Assembly: GCA_016208845.1 (NCBI GenBank)
Contig: JACQXH010000230.1
Coordinates: 1-8,035 of the forward strand
Direction of reading: 5' to 3'
From: Nitrospirota bacterium
GTDB taxonomy: Bacteria; Nitrospirota; Thermodesulfovibrionia; UBA6902; BMS3Bbin08
DNA length: 8,035 bases
The first letter of the stretch is position 1; the number at the start of each line of letters is the position of its first letter. Shown here piece after piece: positions 1 to 4,939 of the stretch. The translations under genes and the position numbers were made by a program. The notes under the pieces were generated by a model, which ran no database searches, was not told the DNA's origin, and worked only from the letters and a program-made list of their open reading frames with translations.

Positions 1-1
1 A

Positions 2-337
2 AGGCACAAAGAGGAAATTGAGGTCATGGTCAAGGGGCCAAAGGACGTTCAGCCCCCCCTGCTTCCTGCAGAAGATCCTTCCATAACCACATCGCGGCCT
101 GCAAGACCGATCCCCCCTCCCGGAACAAGCCACGTAGGAATGCCAGGCGCAGGATCTCAGCCTCCGGCCGAAGAAACTATGACTTCTGAAGATCCTGGCC
201 AGCAAACGTCAGGCCCGGTTCACCCAAGATTTTCAAGACGGCCGGTCCATGAATCTTTTGGTACACCTTTGACCCCTCCTCCGCCTATCAGCCCTACTTT
301 TGAGGATAGTAATCAAGATAAAGCAAATACGAAATAA
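2..337 (+). CDS. Proline-rich protein, probable C-terminal part of a gene starting before the window
   Basis: The frame is open from the first base of the window to the TAA at 335-337, and the codons before the first ATG (position 26) read as a charged stretch (RHKEEIEV), so this is most likely the disordered tail of a longer protein. An alternative is a 103-residue protein starting at 26, with AGAGGA at 10-15 as a ribosome binding site ten bases upstream. The visible sequence is rich in Pro, Ser, Thr and Gly, with PPP and PPPP runs, and has no membrane segment, cysteine or catalytic motif. Such tails are usually flexible linkers or interaction surfaces. I do not recognise the family. It is the only protein gene seen on the plus strand and converges on the PEP-CTERM gene. 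It is a real gene or tail with moderate confidence. Confidence 0.5.
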   Translation, partial: RHKEEIEVMVKGPKDVQPPLLPAEDPSITTSRPARPIPPPGTSHVGMPGAGSQPPAEETMTSEDPGQQTSGPVHPRFSRRPVHESFGTPLTPPPPISPTFEDSNQDKANTK

Positions 338-550
338 ACAGCGAGCATTAAGCCTAATATAAGCATTTGGCCTTGCCTGCTACAGATGGGAGAAAAACAA
401 GTTTAGCCACGGATGAACACAGATTAACACAGATTTTGATTTAGGGATTGGTAAAAAAAATAATCTGCCTGACCCTCGCGAGCGGGTCGTATCGACTTGC
501 CCCATGAACCCAGCCTTTTAATGATCCGCGATAACTCAGTTTTTAGGATA
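338..550. other. Intergenic stretch with a dispersed-repeat relic and a small palindrome
   Basis: No convincing gene is seen between the end of the proline-rich frame and the terminator before the PEP-CTERM gene. Positions 405-436 carry a 'gccacggatgaacacag...' type sequence which, from general knowledge, recurs between genes in many environmental bacterial genomes. Positions 471-488 form a 5-bp stem (GACCC/GGGTC) with an 8-base loop. It lacks a following T tract, so it is not a standard terminator for the plus-strand gene. Confidence 0.4.
405..436. repeat. Intergenic dispersed-repeat relic (ACAGATTAACACAGATT type)
   Basis: The stretch contains the internal direct repeat ACAGATT, AACACAGATT and resembles a short sequence seen between genes in many unrelated environmental bacteria. 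The resemblance is from memory, not from a search. A second relic of a similar kind (ACCACTGAGTCACAGAG) lies at 2804-2820. Confidence 0.35.
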
Positions 551-579
551 AAAAAAGGGTCGCTTTTGCGACCCCTTTT
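551..579 (-). terminator. Intrinsic terminator, probably bidirectional, for the PEP-CTERM gene
   Basis: A perfect 7-bp stem GGGTCGC (557-563) / GCGACCC (568-574) encloses a TTTT loop. It is flanked by six A on the left (551-556) and TTTT on the right (576-579). On the minus-strand transcript the stem is followed by a U6 run, which suits termination just after the PEP-CTERM stop codon at 607. The TTTT on the other side would allow it to stop plus-strand transcripts as well. Confidence 0.85.
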
Positions 580-606
580 AATGACATCTTAAATTATAAA
601 CGCATA

Positions 607-1242
607 TTATGTGTTTCTTTTATTTTTCTTAAGGAAACGCCTGCCTGCCATAACTGCTCCGCCTGTAACAAAAAGGATAGAGCTTATCGGTTCAGGAACA
701 ACCGGGCCGTGAGTTATACTGACATTGCTGTAACCTGGAGTCCCTGAAACGTCAAGGCCATTACTGTTATAACCAAGCCCCAAAGGTGCATAATGTTCTT
801 CGCCATATCTTACATCAATGTATCGTACGCTTGAACTGTTGGGAGCAATATCGCCGAACCAGTAAGCAGCATCACCACTGCTGTCAACGCCGTCCCACGT
901 GTTGGCTGCAAGTATATTTCCTTTCCAGTCAAAGGAGGTTTGTTCAAAGGCCAAAATCGTATTCCACATTGATTGGCTTGAAGTATTTGTGATACTGACT
1001 CGCAGGTCCTTATTAATACCGTAAGCATATGACCACACAACTGAGACAGCCGAATCAGTAGTGGCCCAAGATGGACTGGATCCCCCATGCTCGTCAACCA
1101 ATGAAATATTCCCGGGGTCCAGTCCCTGTCCTGCGATGTCCGTAAAGGTATCAGCTACAAGATTAGCCGTTGCAGCATGAGGAGCGCATAAGATTGCCAT
1201 GACAAGAATTGGCACTGTTAGAAAAAATTTAACGCATTGCAT
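607..1242 (-). CDS. PEP-CTERM sorting-domain protein, secreted, function unknown
   Basis: This 211-residue exported protein starts with a Sec signal peptide (hydrophobic FFLTVPILVMAILC, likely cleavage after an A-T-A site). It ends with a PEP-CTERM tripartite signal: VPEP, a hydrophobic segment (ISSILFVTGGAVMAG), then a basic tail RRFLKKNK. PEP-CTERM proteins are processed by an exosortase and linked to the exopolysaccharide-rich cell surface of Gram-negative biofilm formers. The roughly 155-residue middle is rich in Ser, Gly, Asn and aromatic residues, has no cysteine, and is probably a beta-sandwich; I do not recognise its family. I chose the ATG at 1240-1242 because the GGAGG at 1252-1256 is nine bases upstream. 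The ATG six bases earlier (1248) would leave only three bases. No exosortase gene is in the window. It follows the LamG gene on the same strand and may share its transcript, with its own candidate promoter as well. Confidence 0.85.
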   Translation of the reverse strand: MQCVKFFLTVPILVMAILCAPHAATANLVADTFTDIAGQGLDPGNISLVDEHGGSSPSWATTDSAVSVVWSYAYGINKDLRVSITNTSSQSMWNTILAFEQTSFDWKGNILAANTWDGVDSSGDAAYWFGDIAPNSSSVRYIDVRYGEEHYAPLGLGYNSNGLDVSGTPGYSNVSITHGPVVPEPISSILFVTGGAVMAGRRFLKKNKRNT

Positions 1243-1250
1243 AAACATCT

Positions 1251-1257
1251 ACCTCCT
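1251..1257 (-). promoter_or_regulatory. Strong Shine-Dalgarno site of the PEP-CTERM gene
   Basis: The minus strand reads AGGAGGT here. The spacing is nine bases to the ATG at 1242 but only three to the ATG at 1248, so the site favours the downstream start. Confidence 0.75.
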
Positions 1258-1269
1258 TTTTATTTGAAA

Positions 1270-1296
1270 AATTTACTTTAGTTTCAAAATAGTCAA
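1270..1296 (-). promoter_or_regulatory. Candidate promoter of the PEP-CTERM gene
   Basis: The minus strand carries TTGACT at 1296-1291 (five of six consensus bases), then a 15-base spacer and TAAATT at 1275-1270 (four of six). The spacer is shorter than the usual 17, so this is a weak call. A perfect palindrome at 1295-1311 overlaps the upstream edge of the -35 box. Confidence 0.35.
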
Positions 1297-1311
1297 ATTA
1301 CGTCGTAATTT
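1295..1311. promoter_or_regulatory. Perfect 17-bp palindrome, possible operator
   Basis: AAATTACG (1295-1302) and CGTAATTT (1304-1311) are perfect inverted repeats around one central base. The site sits four bases past the LamG stop codon, about 53 bp upstream of the PEP-CTERM start, and overlaps a TTGACT -35 candidate. That position suits a dimeric repressor or activator. As RNA it would form a 7-bp AU-rich hairpin with no U tract, so it is unlikely to be a good intrinsic terminator. Confidence 0.5.
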
Positions 1312-1314
1312 AAA

Positions 1315-1569
1315 TTAGTGTTTAGCAGGATCACCTGGAAAACTGTCACACAGATCACCAAAGCCGTCGAGATCTGTATCTAATTGATTAGGATTAGCGA
1401 TAGTCCGGCAGTTATCACAGACATCCCCTACCGCGTCACCAATATAGCCGTAATTAAAACCATAACCAAAATACTGGCCATTTAAATAATGCGCCATAAT
1501 TTCATCTTGTGTTAATGCTCTGTCATATACTGCCATTTCGTCGAGGCCACCGCCCCAATAGTAGCTTCC
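1315..1569 (-). pseudogene. C-terminal part of the LamG/TSP3 protein, cut off by an in-frame TGA
   Basis: Downstream of the TGA at 1570-1572 the same reading frame stays open for 84 more codons to a TAA at 1315-1317. It completes the upstream protein. First comes the last strand of the LamG fold (GGGLDEMAVYDRALTQDEIMAHYLNG, where GxLDExxxYxRALxxxEI is the familiar end of LamG domains; quoted here as GGGLDEMAVY and DRALTQDEIMAHYLNG in sequence). Then come thrombospondin type 3 repeats (GDVCDNC, NPNQLDTDLDGFGDLCD) ending in DPAKH. No Shine-Dalgarno site precedes the internal ATG at 1536, so independent translation is unlikely. It is expressed only if the stop is read through or is a sequence error. 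Confidence 0.7.
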
Positions 1570-2454
1570 TCACGTGCCGCTGATCTCAAAAGGACCACCG
1601 CGAACCCAGGCATTCACTATGTTTTCCGTGTAAGAGCCTGACATGCCTTCAACTCCATTCACATATACTTTGATATTCTTTCCGTCAGTAAGATCCCCAT
1701 CATAAGTGCCCACAATATGGCTCCATGCATTCTTGGCAAAGGACGCGTTGTATCCTTTATTATTATCATAGTGGTTTATAAAGAAAGCCATGTGGCTTGA
1801 GTTAGTGCCATACTGAGGCTGATAGTAAAGTCCATAGCCGTCATCATACCAGTGATAATTGTTTCCATCTCCATCTGTATCTATACAGGTCCATACATTA
1901 TTGATCTTAACCCACTTCTCACATCCGTAAGAACTCTTTATCCCTATTGTGGCCCATTCAGGCGCATAGTGGTCTAAAGTGTCTTCTCCGTATACCCACA
2001 CCTCTATTGACATTTTTTTACCGGTAATGCTCAAGTTTCCTGAATTGTCCACAATAGTCACATCGCTGCGCTGGGCTCCCTTAAACCAGAGGGCGCCGTT
2101 AATCTGGCCTGTGCCCCAGGTGGCGTTATAAATAGTCCCGTCATTGAGCTTCACAGTATCATAACCGACAAATCCCTGGCCTTCCTCAAATTTCCAGTAT
2201 GCACGCATCCCGGGAACAGCTCCGTCACTCTCCGCCTGGTCGGGGTTAGGAATATTAATACAGTTATCACAGATATCGCTGATGCCGTCTGCATCTGCAT
2301 CATTTCCTTCATCGATAGCCCCATCGCAATCATCATCTAAGCCATTACAAATCTCAGTGCTGGGAACGCAGACCGCGCTTGCTGCAGCGGGAAAAGTGCC
2401 GCACATTAATAATGCGGCTAAAAACAAGATTAGATAGCTAATTTTGTTTTTCAT
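1570..2454 (-). CDS. Secreted MopE-motif / TSP3 / LamG protein, truncated by an in-frame stop
   Basis: The 294-residue product starts with a Sec signal peptide (residues 1-27, hydrophobic 7-18). A MopE-type metal-binding motif follows (EICNGLDDDCDGAIDEG, 34-50), then a thrombospondin type 3 calcium-binding repeat (DADADGISDICDNC, NPDQAESDG, 52-78). From about 83 it is a LamG/concanavalin-like beta-sandwich (WKFEEG at 87, SIEVWVYG at 149, WSHIVGTYDG at 244, KVYVNG at 262). Such proteins are extracellular or surface-bound and use calcium-stabilised modules for adhesion or glycan binding; the ligand here cannot be inferred. TGA at codon 295 interrupts the last LamG strands, and the frame continues for 84 residues, so the intended protein would have 379 residues. 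The upstream minus strand has GGGGG six bases before the ATG and a good promoter further up. No cell-surface sorting signal is seen even in the extended frame. Confidence 0.8.
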   Translation of the reverse strand: MKNKISYLILFLAALLMCGTFPAAASAVCVPSTEICNGLDDDCDGAIDEGNDADADGISDICDNCINIPNPDQAESDGAVPGMRAYWKFEEGQGFVGYDTVKLNDGTIYNATWGTGQINGALWFKGAQRSDVTIVDNSGNLSITGKKMSIEVWVYGEDTLDHYAPEWATIGIKSSYGCEKWVKINNVWTCIDTDGDGNNYHWYDDGYGLYYQPQYGTNSSHMAFFINHYDNNKGYNASFAKNAWSHIVGTYDGDLTDGKNIKVYVNGVEGMSGSYTENIVNAWVRGGPFEISGT

Positions 2455-2587
2455 AATGAACCCCCAATAAAAAAAGGTTAATACAATAAATTTTTTCTCC
2501 CAACCCGGAAGAAAAAGTTGAAGTGAAATTTTCAGAGCCTAATATTTTTTGTTTTGAAAGATTACAGGACTTAGTATCTTTGATTAA

Positions 2588-2616
2588 CTTTTACATATAT
2601 GCAGCATGCTTGTCAA
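2588..2616 (-). promoter_or_regulatory. Sigma70-type promoter of the LamG/TSP3 gene
   Basis: The minus strand has a perfect TTGACA at 2616-2611, a 17-base spacer and TAAAAG at 2593-2588 (four of six). Transcription would start near 2581, giving a leader of roughly 125 bases before the ATG at 2454. I see no known riboswitch in that leader. Confidence 0.5.
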
Positions 2617-2754
2617 GTGTTATTTACAAATCTTATAGGGTTCATAGGAATATTCAATAGTGCTGTTTAATGTGAATTATAAGGGATGCCGTTGAACAAA
2701 GAAAAACTTTCCCTATTTCTGATTTAAGTTAAAAAAACACCTTATTAAACCCTG

Positions 2755-2769
2755 GCCGCCTCAGGCGGC
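2755..2769 (-). terminator. GC-rich hairpin, possible terminator of the pilT/regulator operon
   Basis: GCCGCC (2755-2760) pairs perfectly with GGCGGC (2764-2769) around a 3-base loop, 73 bases past the regulator's stop codon. On the minus-strand transcript a U7 run follows, but only after 17 bases, so the structure is not a textbook intrinsic terminator. It could equally be a small palindromic repeat. Confidence 0.35.
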
Positions 2770-2842
2770 ACCACATGATAGTATTAAGCTATAAGGCGTG
2801 TAAACCACTGAGTCACAGAGAAAACATTCAACAAAAACTCCG

Positions 2843-4939
2843 TCAGACCTCAGCTTCGTGTTCATCCAGAAGTCTTGCCCCTTCAAGGAGGATGTAATCA
2901 TTTGATTCTGATACATTATCTGGAGGGAATTCTTTTATGGGCTCTATGCGGAAATTGCCGTCATCCTGCCAGCGGATTACTTTATAAACAGCGTCCGCGC
3001 CTTTATCGTCTCCGCACTCGGCATAAACTATCCTGCCCTGACGGAAGAAAATGTCGGCCTGACTGCCTCTGCTGTGCTCGACCTGCATTCGGACATTTTT
3101 TGCTCCGCTTCCAAGGGATTGCACAAGATCTACAAAAGAAAGATCGCTGAATGTGGCGCTGAATCCATGACCTGCCGGAGACGCAGCACCCTTTTCTCTC
3201 AGCGAGAGTGTTCTGGAGATCCTGGCAACGGCTATCTCTGCATTGATGGGCAGTGTTATAACATCGCTGAACCATGTATCCATGAGGTTCAGGAGGAAAG
3301 ACGGCTCACATCTTCGGGTCACGGCAAAAAGAACTGTAAAGGTTTCGCCGGCATCTTCCCTTATGTATCGGCAAAACTCATTGGCTTTGGATAATGAGTC
3401 ATCGACATATATCAATATTGCACCGGGCCTTCTGCGCAGGTACAGTTTCCGCGCCTCCTGCAGATTCTGTGCCTCAACTATTCTGAACCCATGGTTGTTG
3501 AGCTTGGTATTGAGATTTGAAGAAAGAGAAGCAGCCTCTCCAACAATAAAGATATCCCGGCCGGCGCCGGTCATCTTGCCGGATTGATCAAGCGTCCTGA
3601 TATACGCTTCCACAACTGATGATGAGGCCAGACGCCCTGCCTGCCGGCGGATCCTGGATTTAAGGATATCAAGATTTCCGCGGGAATCATTGCCTGTATT
3701 TCGAAGAATATGATGCCTGTACCATGCAAGGGCCAGAATGCCTGCTCCGATGGCCGGTTCCTGTTTATCGTCTTTCAATTCCGGGCTGTCTTTATCGGAT
3801 GCATCAGTCTTTAAGTAATTCAGACATGCTGTTATATCCCATGGAAAATCGAGAGACTTTGCAAGATGTATGGATGTATCGATGTCACTGAACATATTTG
3901 ATATCTCTGAGCCGGAGGCATCCATCTCGTGTTCTGATGTATTAATTGATGGTGTCAGGAGGTAAACGGCGATCCGAAGGCCGTCGGTCGCAATACGACT
4001 CAGTCCCATGGTACGGCTGACCTCGATGATCTCATTGGAAATTAACGCATAAGGCAAGGGATGTGACATGCGCTGTTCAGCAATATATTGCACCGCTTTT
4101 AGCAGACATTCAAGCATCTTATTGTATGGAGCTGAGTTTTCCATAAGTGCGCTTCCTACGGTCCGGAAGACAGTCACTTCCGGGAGAAGGGCATGACGGC
4201 CCTGCCCTGCTATAAAAGCATCGAATTCCTCTTTAGCATCCCCGGAGACAAGTATGCGATGGAAGGGTTCTGACATAAGAGATTCAGCGATCTTAGCGGT
4301 CGCTGTCAAAACAGATAAATTAAACCCCTCCCGCTCGAAAATAGACGGAAGGGTGTTTTTGAGAAATACCTGCTTAGTAAACATGAGGACCCGGGAATTG
4401 GGTTGTGATCTGCCCGGATGAATCTGCAGCCCCGGAGCGTCTTCTTCATCTTCAAACAAGTCAGGAAGGTCTATAATGTGGTTCATTGAAGGCGGTTGCC
4501 GGTGCCCCCGGTAGTAGAATGCTATGCGGCTGCGGATAACCGTCTCCGGCGCTATATTAGCAATGACCTTAGAAGCCCCGCTGGCCCGCTTGACAGCAGA
4601 AATGGCGCTCATATTTCCAGGCTCGGCCATTGCGACATGCAGTATGCCTTTTTCATGTTCAAACTGAAATGGTATGGCTGCGTTCTCTTCCGCAATGTTC
4701 ACTGGAATTTTTTCAACAACTTCCGTAGGTATATCATAGCCGCTCAGCAGGATGCCGCTTACTTCGAACTGTTCTGACAAGGCCTGAATAAGCTGCTCCT
4801 CTGTAAGAAAACGGTAATACATCAGGTGTGCCCCAAGCTTCCCGCCCCGGGATTTCTGGCGGAGCAGGGCCTTTTTTATTTGCCCCTCATTGATTAAGCC
4901 CATACGCAGAAGAATCTCGTCCAGTCTGACTTTCTTCAC
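2843..4939 (-). CDS. Multidomain regulator: MshEN, receiver-like, helical middle, receiver-like, PATAN/DUF4388
   Basis: This 698-residue cytoplasmic protein opens with an MshEN domain (GspE/PilB N-terminal type, about 1-145). Two 24-residue motifs, 5-28 (R5, L6, L10, G14, AL 24-25, Q28) and 34-57 (L35, G36, L39, AL 53-54, Q57), are separated by exactly five residues, as in cyclic-di-GMP-binding MshEN proteins. No ATPase domain follows. Residues 182-245 look like a receiver fold without its acidic pocket. Residues 275-415 are mainly helical and may be a degenerate HD-type domain (weak). Residues 461-580 are a second receiver-like domain, with Tyr511 where the phosphoacceptor Asp is expected and Leu563 where the conserved Lys is expected. 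Residues 592-667 are PATAN/DUF4388 (DLSFVDLVQSLGSG, DIFFRQGRIVYAE, GADAVYKVIRW). The start is GTG at 4939-4937, overlapping the pilT TGA in a GTGA junction, which implies coupled translation. In cyanobacteria PATAN-receiver proteins act on the pilus motor, so a role tuning this PilT is likely but inferred. Confidence 0.85.
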   Translation of the reverse strand: MKKVRLDEILLRMGLINEGQIKKALLRQKSRGGKLGAHLMYYRFLTEEQLIQALSEQFEVSGILLSGYDIPTEVVEKIPVNIAEENAAIPFQFEHEKGILHVAMAEPGNMSAISAVKRASGASKVIANIAPETVIRSRIAFYYRGHRQPPSMNHIIDLPDLFEDEEDAPGLQIHPGRSQPNSRVLMFTKQVFLKNTLPSIFEREGFNLSVLTATAKIAESLMSEPFHRILVSGDAKEEFDAFIAGQGRHALLPEVTVFRTVGSALMENSAPYNKMLECLLKAVQYIAEQRMSHPLPYALISNEIIEVSRTMGLSRIATDGLRIAVYLLTPSINTSEHEMDASGSEISNMFSDIDTSIHLAKSLDFPWDITACLNYLKTDASDKDSPELKDDKQEPAIGAGILALAWYRHHILRNTGNDSRGNLDILKSRIRRQAGRLASSSVVEAYIRTLDQSGKMTGAGRDIFIVGEAASLSSNLNTKLNNHGFRIVEAQNLQEARKLYLRRRPGAILIYVDDSLSKANEFCRYIREDAGETFTVLFAVTRRCEPSFLLNLMDTWFSDVITLPINAEIAVARISRTLSLREKGAASPAGHGFSATFSDLSFVDLVQSLGSGAKNVRMQVEHSRGSQADIFFRQGRIVYAECGDDKGADAVYKVIRWQDDGNFRIEPIKEFPPDNVSESNDYILLEGARLLDEHEAEV

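Larger units (their letters stand above)
2455..2842. other. Non-coding gap between the LamG/TSP3 gene and the regulator gene
   Basis: This 388-base gap has no supportable gene. It holds the promoter and AT-rich leader of the LamG gene (2455-2616), a stretch with nothing recognised (2617-2750), a GC-rich hairpin (2755-2769) and a dispersed-repeat relic ACCACTGAGTCACAGAG (2804-2820). It separates the two minus-strand transcription units. Confidence 0.6.

Noticed and set aside
471..488. Hairpin GACCC/GGGTC as the terminator of the plus-strand proline-rich frame
   Set aside because: No T tract follows, and the 7-bp hairpin at 557-574 with flanking A and T runs is a much better terminator.
1315..1536. 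A separate 73-residue gene starting at the ATG at 1536
   Set aside because: It is in the same frame as the LamG gene upstream of the TGA, begins inside a LamG strand and has no ribosome binding site. It is the cut-off end of that gene.
1570..1572. UGA reassigned to an amino acid in this organism
   Set aside because: The pilT-like gene and the 698-residue regulator both end at TGA at sensible family lengths, so UGA works as a stop here.
2455..2581. Cyclic-di-GMP riboswitch in the LamG leader
   Set aside because: The conserved core sequences of the known GEMM classes are not present; only AT-rich sequence is seen.
2875..3587. Overlapping plus-strand frames of about 90 to 114 codons opposite the regulator gene
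   Set aside because: They lie wholly inside a well-supported minus-strand gene and show no domain, so they are antisense shadows.
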